Below are positions 1 through 8,915 of a stretch of 64,000 bases of DNA, piece after piece. Position 1 is the first letter of the stretch, and every line of letters starts with the position of its first letter. Both the position numbers and the translations under genes were made by a program. The notes under the pieces are model-generated. The model had not been told where the DNA came from and did no database searches. It saw nothing but the letters and a program-made list of their open reading frames with translations. Origin of the DNA: Methylovulum miyakonense HT12 (GTDB taxonomy: Bacteria; Pseudomonadota; Gammaproteobacteria; Methylococcales; Methylomonadaceae); the NCBI RefSeq assembly GCF_000384075.1, contig NZ_KB913025.1:4348187-4412186 (forward strand), written 5' to 3'.

Positions 1-879
1 CAGGGATTCAAAACGCTTTTCAATAAACTGGATAATCAAATCGGCAATGTCTTTGCCGCTAGCGGCCTCAATGCCCCTTAATCCGGGCGAGGAATTGACT
101 TCCATAATGACCGGGCCGTGGTTGGAGCGGAGCATATCGACCCCGCATACATTCAGGCCCATGATTTTGGCGGCGCGTATTGCGGTCGAACGCTCTTCGG
201 GGGTCAAACGCACCAGTTCAGCTGAACCGCCACGGTGCAAGTTGGAACGGAATTCACCATCAGCCCCCTGGCGTTTCATGGCGGCGACGACTTTATCGCC
301 CACGACAAAACACCGGATATCGCTGCCGCCCGCTTCCTTGATGAACTCCTGTACCATGATGTTGGCCTTTAAGCCCATAAAAGCCTGGATGACACTTTCA
401 GCAGCGTTATGGGTTTCGGCAAGCACCACGCCTATGCCTTGGGTGCCTTCAAGCAACTTAATCACCAAAGGCGCGCCGCCCACTTGGGCGATCAAGTCGG
501 CGATGTCATCGGGATTGTTGGCAAAACCCGTGACGGGCAAGCCAATGCCTTTTCTGGCCAGCAACTGCGTGGAGCGCAGTTTGTCGCGGGAGCGGGAAAT
601 GGCGACGGATTCGTTTAAGGGCATGACATTCATCATCTCAAACTGCCTTAACACTGCCGTGCCGTAAAACGTGACGGACGCGCCGATACGCGGGATGACC
701 GCATCAAACCCGGTCAAATCTTCACCGCGGTAATGGATGGACGGGTTGTGTGAGGTGATGTTCATATAGCAACGCAAAACATCTAAAACCCTGACTTGAT
801 GTCCCCGCGCTTCGGCAGCTTCAACGAGTCGGGATGTTGAATACAGTTTAGTGTTACGCGATAAAACGGCAATTTTCAT
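1..879 (-). CDS. rimK: Ribosomal protein S6--L-glutamate ligase RimK (3' end cut by window)
   Basis: ATP-grasp ligase that adds glutamate residues to the C-terminus of ribosomal protein S6, in the cytoplasm. The minus strand reads openly from an ATG at 879 to the window edge, giving 293 codons. The start is [20 protein letters not shown], and further in come the S-R-D-K-L segment, the ATP-grasp stretch with [13 protein letters not shown], and the metal/nucleotide-binding end with [13 protein letters not shown]. RimK is usually about 300 residues, so only a few C-terminal residues are missing. The start is preceded on the minus strand by a CTCCCCTCCACTTG-type stretch with no strong Shine-Dalgarno. 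It is transcribed divergently from the nspC-like gene. The assignment rests on conserved motifs and length; specificity for S6 is inferred from the family. Confidence 0.93.
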   Translation of the reverse strand, partial: MKIAVLSRNTKLYSTSRLVEAAEARGHQVRVLDVLRCYMNITSHNPSIHYRGEDLTGFDAVIPRIGASVTFYGTAVLRQFEMMNVMPLNESVAISRSRDKLRSTQLLARKGIGLPVTGFANNPDDIADLIAQVGGAPLVIKLLEGTQGIGVVLAETHNAAESVIQAFMGLKANIMVQEFIKEAGGSDIRCFVVGDKVVAAMKRQGADGEFRSNLHRGGSAELVRLTPEERSTAIRAAKIMGLNVCGVDMLRSNHGPVIMEVNSSPGLRGIEAASGKDIADLIIQFIEKRFESL

Positions 880-1069
880 AACTTCTCAAGTGGAGGGGAG
901 GGTAAAATGGCGCATATTCTGTCATGAATCAGGGTAACAAGCATCAGAAATAACGGTGATGGGCTTGGCTTTTCCCGCCTGGGCTTGGCACGGATCGGCA
1001 ACGGGGCATTAAACCCCATTTCCGTTAAAATAACATTTCACGCTCCATTTTTTCAGGATAACTTAGGCA

Positions 1070-2212
1070 ATGGATATTTCTGTACTCGCCGGTGCTGACA
1101 TAACCACACCGGCGATGGTGTTGGACAAGGCACAACTCCTCAGCAACTTGCAATCTTTGGGCCGTTTGCGCCAGCAAAGCGGCTGCAAAGCCTTATACTC
1201 GATCAAATCACTGCCATTCACCCCCGTGCTGGCGGCGGCAAAACCCTATATTGACGGCTTTTCGGTCAGCTCGTTGTTTGAGGCCAAACTGGCGAATGAG
1301 ATTTTGGCGAACGCAGGCAGCCTGCATTTGACCACGCCAGGAATCAGGCCGGATGAAGTGGCTGAACTGTCGGGGCTATGTTCGCATATCAGCCTTAATT
1401 CCTTATCGCAACACCAACGTTTTGCCCCGCTCATTGGGGCGCAGACATCCATAGGCTTGCGCGTCAACCCGAAGCTGTCATTTGTGCAAGACCCCCGTTA
1501 CGACCCCTGTCGGCAGCATTCAAAACTGGGCGTCGATATTGATGCCTTATGGCAATCGTCGGCTATCGGCCATGTCCAGGGTTTACATATCCACACTAAT
1601 TTTTCAGGCTCCGATTACGGCCCTTTGGTCAAAACCGTACAAAAACTGACGCTCTATTTGCGTGACAAACTAGGCAAATTGCGTTGGCTGAACTTGGGTG
1701 GCGGCTATCTATATTGCCAAATTAACGGGCAACAAGCGTTTATTGAACAAGTCCGGTCCTTAAAAGACACGTTTGGTTTGGACGTTTATATTGAACCGGG
1801 CAAATCCGTGCTGGAAAACACCACGCATTTGGTGGCGTCCGTGATTGACCTGTTTGTTAGCGACGGCAAGACGGTCGCCATCCTTGACACCTCGGTCAAC
1901 CATCAACCTGAAGTCTTTGAATACCAATTCCATCCCGAAATTGTCGGGCAAACGGCACACGGGCAACACCAGGCGATACTGGCCGGTTCAACGTGCCTGG
2001 CGGGTGATTTGTTCGGCGAATACCATTTTGACCAGCCCTTGCAATTGGGCGACAAAATCGTTTTTAAAAATGTGGGCGCTTACAGCCTGGTCAAAGCCAG
2101 CCGTTTTAACGGTTACAATTTGCCGGACATTTATCAGTATGATGAAAACGGCTTGGAAAAGCTCAAACACTATACCTACCAGGACTATCGCCAGCAGTGG
2201 GCTATTGATTGA
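1070..2212 (+). CDS. nspC: Carboxynorspermidine/carboxyspermidine decarboxylase-like protein
   Basis: A PLP-dependent fold type III decarboxylase of 380 residues. The family converts carboxynorspermidine or carboxyspermidine to norspermidine or spermidine, the last step of the alternative polyamine route. The PLP lysine is K46 in YSIKS, the phosphate-binding glycine loop is in NLGGGYLY, IEPGKS follows, the second-subunit cysteine is in TCLAGD, and the tail has VKASRFNGYNLP. One site is odd: the motif after the TIM-barrel histidine reads HTNFSG, where I expect an H-x-N-C-E-like motif in the family. No carboxynorspermidine dehydrogenase gene lies next to it, although the two are often paired. 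The protein may therefore act on a related carboxy-polyamine. Family is fairly sure, exact substrate is not. Confidence 0.78.
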   Translation: MDISVLAGADITTPAMVLDKAQLLSNLQSLGRLRQQSGCKALYSIKSLPFTPVLAAAKPYIDGFSVSSLFEAKLANEILANAGSLHLTTPGIRPDEVAELSGLCSHISLNSLSQHQRFAPLIGAQTSIGLRVNPKLSFVQDPRYDPCRQHSKLGVDIDALWQSSAIGHVQGLHIHTNFSGSDYGPLVKTVQKLTLYLRDKLGKLRWLNLGGGYLYCQINGQQAFIEQVRSLKDTFGLDVYIEPGKSVLENTTHLVASVIDLFVSDGKTVAILDTSVNHQPEVFEYQFHPEIVGQTAHGQHQAILAGSTCLAGDLFGEYHFDQPLQLGDKIVFKNVGAYSLVKASRFNGYNLPDIYQYDENGLEKLKHYTYQDYRQQWAID

Positions 2213-2324
2213 AAACATAAAGGATACAGGGAGCTTTATTGCTTGGCATCCCCAGCGTTTAAGCCTTACGTTGTCCTGTTGAAAAACAATAATTACGTAT
2301 CAAGCTGAGTTTTAAGTATTTGCT

Positions 2325-2333
2325 TGTTATAAT
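2325..2333 (+). promoter_or_regulatory. Extended -10 promoter for dapA
   Basis: TGTTATAAT, a perfect TGn-TATAAT extended -10 box, lies about 42 bases before the dapA start codon. No good -35 hexamer sits at the usual distance, which is normal for extended -10 promoters. It would drive dapA and, by overlap, bamC. Confidence 0.5.
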
Positions 2334-2374
2334 GCCAAGGTTTATAACCGTATCCATTCTGTTCGAGAGATTTC

Positions 2375-3250
2375 ATGATTCAAGGTAGTATCGTAGCATT
2401 AGTCACACCGATGGACGACTCGGGGGCTGTCGACTTTAAGCGTCTCCAGGCCTTAGTTCAGTTCCACATCGGCCAAGGCACTGACGCGCTGGTTGCGGTT
2501 GGCACCACGGGCGAGTCCGCCACGTTGGATGAGCAAGAGCACTGCGCAGTCATCAAAGCCGTGGTTGACTATGCTGACGGTAAAATCCCGGTCATCGCAG
2601 GCACAGGGGCCAATTCCACCACCGAAGCGGTCAACCTCACCCGCCGCGCCAAAGAAGCGGGCGCCGATGCCTGTTTGATTGTCACCCCTTATTACAACAA
2701 GCCCACCCAAGAAGGCTTGTTCCTGCACCATAAAGCCATTAACGATGCCGTTGACATCCCGCAAATCCTATACAACGTGCCAGGGCGCACCGGCTGCGAT
2801 ATGTTGCCTGAAACCGTAGGCCGCATCGCCCAATTAAAAAATATTGTGGGCGTCAAAGAAGCCACCGGCGATTTGTCCCGCTACCAAAAAATCCGCGATT
2901 TGGCTGGCCCTGACTTTGCCATCTATAGCGGTGACGATGCCAGTAGCCGCGAATTTTGCCTGCTCGGCGGCAATGGTTCGATCACCGTCACAGGCAATGT
3001 CGCACCCAAACTCATCCATGAAATGCTGATGGCGGCAATGGCAGGTGATGCCGCCACCGCTTTAGCGATTGACACGAAACTGATGGCCTTGCACAAGAAC
3101 TTGTTTATCCAATCCAACCCCATCCCTGTAAAATGGGCGGTTGCCGAAATGGGGCTGATCGGCAAAGGCATACGCTTGCCGTTGACATGGTTGACGGAAG
3201 ATTGTTTTGACGCAGTCCGCGCCGCCATGCGCCTTGCCGAAGTGATTTGA
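2375..3250 (+). CDS. dapA: 4-hydroxy-tetrahydrodipicolinate synthase
   Basis: Condenses pyruvate with aspartate semialdehyde, the first committed step to diaminopimelate and lysine. At 291 residues it has the usual family length. It starts MIQGSIVALVTPM, carries the TTGE motif (GTTGESATL), the catalytic tyrosine in YNVPGRTG, and the Schiff-base lysine in GVKEATGDLSR. The TIM-barrel pattern is complete. The ATG at 2375 follows an extended -10 promoter. Its stop codon overlaps the start of bamC, so the two genes are probably translationally coupled. This dapA-bamC pairing is widespread in gammaproteobacteria, where bamC was once named dapX. Confidence 0.97.
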   Translation: MIQGSIVALVTPMDDSGAVDFKRLQALVQFHIGQGTDALVAVGTTGESATLDEQEHCAVIKAVVDYADGKIPVIAGTGANSTTEAVNLTRRAKEAGADACLIVTPYYNKPTQEGLFLHHKAINDAVDIPQILYNVPGRTGCDMLPETVGRIAQLKNIVGVKEATGDLSRYQKIRDLAGPDFAIYSGDDASSREFCLLGGNGSITVTGNVAPKLIHEMLMAAMAGDAATALAIDTKLMALHKNLFIQSNPIPVKWAVAEMGLIGKGIRLPLTWLTEDCFDAVRAAMRLAEVI

Positions 3251-4038
3251 TGATGAAGCGAAAAATTCTTTTATTGCTTGCCAGCACTCTGGCGGTGAAC
3301 CTGTTGACCGCTTGCGGTTATATCAAAAGCCTGTTTCCCGATAAGGAAAAAGATTACCAATACACCACGGAAATCCCGGCTTTGGTGTTGCCGCCGGATT
3401 TGGCGAAAGACGATAGCCTGAAACTGCCCATACGTCCTGGGCTTGTTGCCAGTGCGCCCCAGACCCAGCAGCCGGAAGCAACGGCGGCCACTCCCTCCGT
3501 AGTTGAAAAGCCTGCCGTGGCAGAAACGGCTCCCGCCGCCCCTGTGGCTGCGCCATCCGCGCCGGCCGCAGCCGCGATAGCGGATACAACAGTGACGGAA
3601 ACCTCGCAACCCGATGCCACCAACCCTGCCGCGCCAGCCAAACGCGAGCCTATTCCTGTAAGCATACAAAAATCAGCGGCAGGTGCCGATGTGCTACGGC
3701 TGAACACCGGATTTGAAACCGCGTGGCGGGCAATCGACAAAGCCCTGAGCCGCAAATCCATTGAAGTGACTGCGCGCAACAAAGCCGAAAAATCTTTTAC
3801 CCTGCATTACGACCCTGATGAAAAAGCTTTGGAAGACCAATCTTTCTGGCACGAAACGTTTTTTATATTCAATAGCCTGAACAGTAACGAACAAGAATTT
3901 ATCGTAAAATTAACGGATCAAGGCCAACAAACCGAAGCCATGATTTTAGATAAGGAACAAAAACCCACAACGGATGCCAGCGCCAGCCGTTTATTGAATT
4001 TATTGCAAGATACGATTAAATCGGACTTTGCCAAGTAA
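3250..4038 (+). CDS. bamC: Outer membrane assembly lipoprotein BamC
   Basis: Accessory lipoprotein of the BAM complex that inserts beta-barrel proteins into the outer membrane. From the ATG at 3250 it is 262 residues. A short lipoprotein signal peptide ends in LLTAC, with the lipidated cysteine at residue 22. Next comes the segment expected to contact BamD, with DYQYTTEIPALVLPPDL. A low-complexity Ala/Pro linker (about residues 75-130) leads to helix-grip domain sequence such as AWRAIDKALSRKSIEV. An earlier TTG at 3247 is in frame but less likely. The start overlaps the dapA stop (TGATG). The Pro/Ala linker is longer than in enteric BamC. Family assignment is firm from signal peptide, motif and position. 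Confidence 0.9.
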   Translation: MMKRKILLLLASTLAVNLLTACGYIKSLFPDKEKDYQYTTEIPALVLPPDLAKDDSLKLPIRPGLVASAPQTQQPEATAATPSVVEKPAVAETAPAAPVAAPSAPAAAAIADTTVTETSQPDATNPAAPAKREPIPVSIQKSAAGADVLRLNTGFETAWRAIDKALSRKSIEVTARNKAEKSFTLHYDPDEKALEDQSFWHETFFIFNSLNSNEQEFIVKLTDQGQQTEAMILDKEQKPTTDASASRLLNLLQDTIKSDFAK

Positions 4039-4107
4039 TCCTAAATCTTAAGGAATGGCATAATGGCTTTATATTAGCCGTCATGTATAAATTAAAAGAC
4101 AGGCCTT

Positions 4108-4113
4108 TATACT
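4108..4113 (+). promoter_or_regulatory. Possible -10 box upstream of purL
   Basis: TATACT lies in the 230-base gap between bamC and purL. No convincing -35 hexamer is present. The gap otherwise shows no gene and no riboswitch that I recognise. Confidence 0.25.
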
Positions 4114-4268
4114 AGCGCAATGATTACAGCTGCATGATGCGCCACTGGCAGTGATAGCAACAAGGGCCGGGTAGGCTATTGCCACCAACAGTAGGCGCAG
4201 TAGGCGGCCCGACCAACGGATCATCAGCATCCGCCCGAATTTTCTCAAATCCAAAACTTTCCCTCCGT

Positions 4269-7200
4269 ATGTTAAAAATCCCTGGAACCTCCGCCTTGTC
4301 CGGCTTTCGTATCAAACAATTGCTGGCAAAATTACAAGCCCTAGAACCCGCTATCAGCGACTTGTCCGCCCGTTTTGCCCATTTTGTCGATGTTGATGGC
4401 GACTTGAACGGAAGCGAACTGGCAATCCTTAACTCCTTGCTCGCTTATGGCCCGGAACAAACCGTTGCAGACAAACCAGGCGAACGCCTGTTGGTCATCC
4501 CGCGCTCCGGCACCCAGTCACCGTGGTCGAGCAAAGCCACTGAAATTGCCCAACGTTGCGGCTTGTCCTCGGTCAAACGCATTGAACGCGGCATTGAATA
4601 CACGGTCGCCAGTGGCGCCGCATTACCCGAATCAGTCGCGTCATTGTTGCATGACCGCATGACCCAAAGCGTGGTCTACGGTGACACCGCACCGGATTTG
4701 TTCAGCCACCACGCGCCCAAACCCTTACAAACGGTCGCAGTCATCGAACAAGGCCGCGACGCGCTGGAACAGGCCAACTCGGACTTAGGCCTGGCTTTAT
4801 CCGCTGACGAAATTGATTACTTGACTGCCAGCTTCCAAGATTTGGGGCGCAACCCTACCGACGTGGAATTGATGATGTTCGCGCAAGCCAATTCCGAACA
4901 TTGCCGCCATAAAATCTTTAACGCCGACTGGACGATAGACGGCGTTGGGCACGCGCATTCACTGTTCAGCATGATCCGCAACACTAAGGACAAAGCACCT
5001 GACGGCATTTTATCGGCCTACAGCGACAACGCCGCCGTGGTCACAGGCTCGACCACCCGCGTGTTCCTGCGCGACCCGCACACTGGCGCGTACGGCTACA
5101 CGGAAGAGGCTGCACATCTGCTAATGAAAGTCGAAACCCACAACCACCCCACCGCCATTTCGCCATTCCCTGGCGCGGCGACGGGTTCAGGTGGCGAAAT
5201 CCGCGATGAAGGCGCGACCGGACGTGGTTCAGCGACTAAAGCAGGTTTGACCGGATTTTCTGTTTCGCATCTTAAAATCCCCAATTTTGCCCAACCGTGG
5301 GAAACGGACAACGGCAAACCAGAGCGTATCGCTTCGGCTTTGGATATTATGATTGAAGGCCCATTAGGCGGTGCGGCGTTTAACAATGAATTCGGACGGC
5401 CCAATATCGCGGGTTATTTCCGTAGCTTTGAACAGCCTGTCGCAGATGCAGGAAACCAGTTCCGTGGCTACCACAAACCCATCATGATTGCTGGCGGCAT
5501 GGGCAATATCCGCCCGATGCTGATTGATAAACATCCGATTCCGGCCGGTTCGCTGATCATTATCTTAGGCGGCCCTGCCATGTTGATTGGTTTGGGCGGT
5601 GGTGCGGCTTCGTCGCAAGCGTCCGGCAGCAGTTCGGAAGCCTTGGATTTTGCATCCGTACAGCGCGAAAATCCTGAAATGGAACGCCGTTGCCAAGAAG
5701 TCATCAACCATTGCAACGCCTTGGGTGACGATACGCCGATCATTTCCATCCACGACATTGGTGCGGGCGGTTTGTCTAACGCCGTACCGGAAATCATCCA
5801 CGATTGTGGCCGTGGCGGACGTTTTGAATTACGTAACGTCCATAACGCCGATTTAGGTATGTCACCGATGCAAATCTGGTGCAACGAAGCCCAAGAACGC
5901 TATGTGGTCGCCATCAAACCGGAATCTTTAGCACTGTTCAGCGCGTTTTGCGAGCGCGAGCATTGCTTGTTTGCGGTCATTGGTGAAGCGACTGACGAAG
6001 AGCATCTGACCTTAAATGACAGCTTATTGGGTGACAAGCCCGTCGATATTCCCATGTCGGTTTTATTCGGCAAACCGCCGAAAATGCACCGTAATGCCGA
6101 GCATGTCAAACCTGCTTTGCCCGATTTTGACACCAATGGTATTGCCTTGGCAGATGCGGTAAAGCGGGTGTTGTCATTCCCCGCCGTCGCCGACAAAAGT
6201 TTTTTGATCCACATCGGCGACCGCTCGGTGACGGGCTTGGTGGCGCGTGACCAAATGGTCGGCCCGTGGCAAATCCCCGTCGCCGATGTCGCCGTCACCG
6301 CCTCCGGTTTTTACGGTTTGACAGGCGAAGCGATGGCGATGGGCGAACGTACCCCGATTGCGGTCATCAACGCGCCAGCTTCAGGCCGCATGGCGATTGG
6401 TGAAGCCTTAACCAATTTGGCGGCGGCTCGGATTGATAAGCTGGGTAATGTCAAATTATCCGCTAACTGGATGGCGGCGGCAGGTTTCCCTGGTGAAGAT
6501 GCCGCGTTGTTCGATACCGTCAAAGCGGTCGGCATGGACTTATGTCCGGCTTTGGGTATTGCGATTCCGGTGGGTAAAGACTCCTTGTCGATGAAAACTG
6601 TCTGGCAAGACGGGGCAGGTGAAAAAACCATGACATCGCCCTTGTCGCTCATCATCACCGCATTTGCGCCCGTGTTGGACATCAGCAAAACCTTGACCCC
6701 GCAATTGCGCCCGCTGATCGGCAGCGTCTTGTTATTGGTGGATTTGGGTGCTGGCAAAAACCGTTTGGGCGCTTCGGTGTTGGCGCAGGTTTACGGGCAA
6801 ATGGGTAACGATTGCCCTGACCTTGACCACCCCGATTTATTGAAAGGCTTTTTCGAGGCCATCCAAACCTTAAGCCAAAACAACAATATCCAAGCCTACC
6901 ATGACCGCTCGGACGGCGGTTTGCTGGCAACCGTAGCCGAAATGCTCTTCGCCGGACGGCAAGGTGTGGCTTTGAATCTGGATGTGTTAGGCGATGATCC
7001 GCTAGCCAGTTTGTTTAATGAAGAACTGGGTGCGGTGCTGCAAGTCCGCACCGAACAATGTCACCATGTCATGAAAGTCTTGACTGATGCGGGCTTGGTT
7101 GATTGTGTCTTTAAAATTGGCGAAGTGGTCAGCGGACAGCAATTGACCATCAATCATTCGGAAGAAGTCATTTACAGTGCGACACGCGCCGAATTGCAAA

Positions 7201-8132
7201 CGGTGTGGTCGGAAACCAGTTACCGGATGCAAGCCCTGCGCGATAATCCCGATTGTGCCTTGCAGGAATTCCAGCGTATCGCCGATGACAACGATCCCGG
7301 CTTACACGCCGCCTTAAGTTTTCCGATCAACGAAGACATCAGCGCACCGTTCCTTAACCTCAGCCGCCCGAAAATCGCCATCTTGCGCGAGCAAGGCGTG
7401 AACGGGCATGTGGAAATGGCGGCCGCGTTTGACCGCGCCGGGTTCGCCAGCATCGACGTGCATTTGAGCGACATCATCCACGGGCGCGTCAGTTTGGCGG
7501 ATTTTGTCGGCCTGGCGGCCTGCGGTGGTTTTTCTTACGGTGACGTATTGGGTGCAGGTGGCGGTTGGGCGAAATCTATTTTGTTCAATGCCCGTGCCCG
7601 CGACGAATTCAGCGCGTTTTTCAACCGTACCGACACTTTTGGTTTAGGCGTGTGCAACGGTTGCCAAATGCTCTCGAATTTGAAAGACATTATCCCAGGT
7701 GCCGATTTGTGGCCGCGCTTTGTCCGTAACATTTCCGAACAATTTGAAGCCCGGGTAGCGATGGTGGAAGTGCAGGCCTCGCCCTCAATTTTGTTCACGG
7801 ACATGGCAGGCACGAGGATCCCTGTGGTCGTGGCGCACGGCGAAGGCCGTGCTGTATTTACAGGTGACCCGCAAATAGCAATCGACGCAGGAGCCGTGGC
7901 CTTGTCGTATATCGACAATTACGGCAACAAAACCACCGCCTTCCCTGCCAACCCTAATGGTTCACCCTCCGGCATCACGGGCCTGACCACCAGCGACGGG
8001 CGTTTCACCATCATGATGCCGCATCCTGAACGCTGTTTCCGGACGCAGCAGCAGTCTTGGCATCCTGACGGTTGGCAAGAATATGGTGCGTGGATGCGGT
8101 TATTCAGAAATGCCAGGGCTTGGGTGGGCTAA
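4269..8132 (+). CDS. purL: Phosphoribosylformylglycinamidine synthase, single-chain type
   Basis: Converts formylglycinamide ribonucleotide to the amidine with glutamine and ATP, the fourth step of purine synthesis. The reading frame is open from 4179, but the family N-terminus ([14 protein letters not shown]) begins at the ATG at 4269, giving 1287 residues, close to the roughly 1295 of enteric PurL. Domains in order are the PurS-like N-domain, a linker with [15 protein letters not shown], the first AIR-synthase-type domain with [18 protein letters not shown], a second one, and a C-terminal class I glutaminase. The glutaminase has its nucleophile in LGVCNGCQM and the His-Glu end in MPHPERCFR. 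It lies alone between bamC and a small membrane protein gene. No PurR-like operator was identified. Confidence 0.97.
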   Translation: MLKIPGTSALSGFRIKQLLAKLQALEPAISDLSARFAHFVDVDGDLNGSELAILNSLLAYGPEQTVADKPGERLLVIPRSGTQSPWSSKATEIAQRCGLSSVKRIERGIEYTVASGAALPESVASLLHDRMTQSVVYGDTAPDLFSHHAPKPLQTVAVIEQGRDALEQANSDLGLALSADEIDYLTASFQDLGRNPTDVELMMFAQANSEHCRHKIFNADWTIDGVGHAHSLFSMIRNTKDKAPDGILSAYSDNAAVVTGSTTRVFLRDPHTGAYGYTEEAAHLLMKVETHNHPTAISPFPGAATGSGGEIRDEGATGRGSATKAGLTGFSVSHLKIPNFAQPWETDNGKPERIASALDIMIEGPLGGAAFNNEFGRPNIAGYFRSFEQPVADAGNQFRGYHKPIMIAGGMGNIRPMLIDKHPIPAGSLIIILGGPAMLIGLGGGAASSQASGSSSEALDFASVQRENPEMERRCQEVINHCNALGDDTPIISIHDIGAGGLSNAVPEIIHDCGRGGRFELRNVHNADLGMSPMQIWCNEAQERYVVAIKPESLALFSAFCEREHCLFAVIGEATDEEHLTLNDSLLGDKPVDIPMSVLFGKPPKMHRNAEHVKPALPDFDTNGIALADAVKRVLSFPAVADKSFLIHIGDRSVTGLVARDQMVGPWQIPVADVAVTASGFYGLTGEAMAMGERTPIAVINAPASGRMAIGEALTNLAAARIDKLGNVKLSANWMAAAGFPGEDAALFDTVKAVGMDLCPALGIAIPVGKDSLSMKTVWQDGAGEKTMTSPLSLIITAFAPVLDISKTLTPQLRPLIGSVLLLVDLGAGKNRLGASVLAQVYGQMGNDCPDLDHPDLLKGFFEAIQTLSQNNNIQAYHDRSDGGLLATVAEMLFAGRQGVALNLDVLGDDPLASLFNEELGAVLQVRTEQCHHVMKVLTDAGLVDCVFKIGEVVSGQQLTINHSEEVIYSATRAELQTVWSETSYRMQALRDNPDCALQEFQRIADDNDPGLHAALSFPINEDISAPFLNLSRPKIAILREQGVNGHVEMAAAFDRAGFASIDVHLSDIIHGRVSLADFVGLAACGGFSYGDVLGAGGGWAKSILFNARARDEFSAFFNRTDTFGLGVCNGCQMLSNLKDIIPGADLWPRFVRNISEQFEARVAMVEVQASPSILFTDMAGTRIPVVVAHGEGRAVFTGDPQIAIDAGAVALSYIDNYGNKTTAFPANPNGSPSGITGLTTSDGRFTIMMPHPERCFRTQQQSWHPDGWQEYGAWMRLFRNARAWVG

Positions 8133-8152
8133 CGCAGGCCGCTGTCGTGACG

Positions 8153-8181
8153 TGTACAGGCTACGGCATATCCTTTATACT
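8153..8181 (+). promoter_or_regulatory. Sigma70-like promoter for the 8230 gene
   Basis: TGTACA, 17 bases, then TATACT. The -10 lies about 50 bases before the ATG at 8230. The match to the sigma70 consensus is moderate and the spacing is ideal. Confidence 0.42.
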
Positions 8182-8229
8182 CGTAGCCATGCACACAAAG
8201 ATGAATGCCCTCTTACTATCGGACAAACA

Positions 8230-8679
8230 ATGAATTCGCTGAATTATCAAAAAATTTTCAGGGGACTAACTGCAATCGGCATTCTCATCGTCATTCTCTT
8301 GCCACACATGGTAATTGAATTAACCATTGAACTATTGCACATGATATGGGAATTGACGGTCGAAGCCGGCCATATCATCTTCGAATGGGTAGAAATCAGC
8401 CTTGACACCGTTATTGAGCTGATGTTCGAAACCGATTTGCACAACACCCAGATTATTGTTTTCTATATCATCATGACAGCAATCGGTTTTGGGGTTTATC
8501 GTTTGTCCCTATTTGTACCAGGCATCTTCCGGCGTATCCGTGACAAAACCGTCGCCTTTTACCTGGGGCAAAAAAACTACCTGTCCCTGTATTGGAAAAG
8601 CCTGACGTTAACCCATAAACTTAAATGGGGGGCACTAGCTATTGGCCTCGGTTACTGGTATTTATTTATATTTTTTTAG
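8230..8679 (+). CDS. Small membrane protein of unknown function
   Basis: A 149-residue protein from the ATG at 8230. The frame is open further upstream, but that part overlaps the end of purL and is not protein-like. Hydrophobic segments lie at about residues 12-30, 75-95 and 132-149, the last right at the C-terminus (GYWYLFIFF). Between the first two is an amphipathic run rich in Glu, His and Ile with repeated I-E-L-style motifs (VIELTIELLHMIWELTVEAG). After the second segment comes a basic stretch (FRRIRDKTVAFY). I do not recognise the family and give no function. A promoter-like TGTACA-17-TATACT sits just upstream, so it is probably its own transcription unit. Confidence 0.62.
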   Translation: MNSLNYQKIFRGLTAIGILIVILLPHMVIELTIELLHMIWELTVEAGHIIFEWVEISLDTVIELMFETDLHNTQIIVFYIIMTAIGFGVYRLSLFVPGIFRRIRDKTVAFYLGQKNYLSLYWKSLTLTHKLKWGALAIGLGYWYLFIFF

Positions 8680-8915
8680 TCAAATGCCAACCACAATCCC
8701 CGAAGACTAAAAAACCCGTAACCATAGCCACATGCTGGCAAAAAACCTTGTTGGCAACCTGCCTCCCACTGCTTCAGCAGCCTTGCAAGCTAATAAATTC
8801 GGCATAGTTAGCTTTCCTGTTAAAATGCCTCAAATTTTCATCGCGCCCGTTCCCATCGCTTTGATAACATTCCGCTACCGCAAAACCCCGTCCAGAACCC
8901 ATCGGATTCTCTCTA

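Noticed and set aside
47-667. Long plus-strand open frame opposite rimK
   Set aside because: The minus strand encodes a full RimK with all family motifs; the plus-strand frame is its mirror and has no recognisable domain.
4039-4268. Possible purine riboswitch or PurR operator upstream of purL
   Set aside because: No known riboswitch core or PurR palindrome could be read in this gap.
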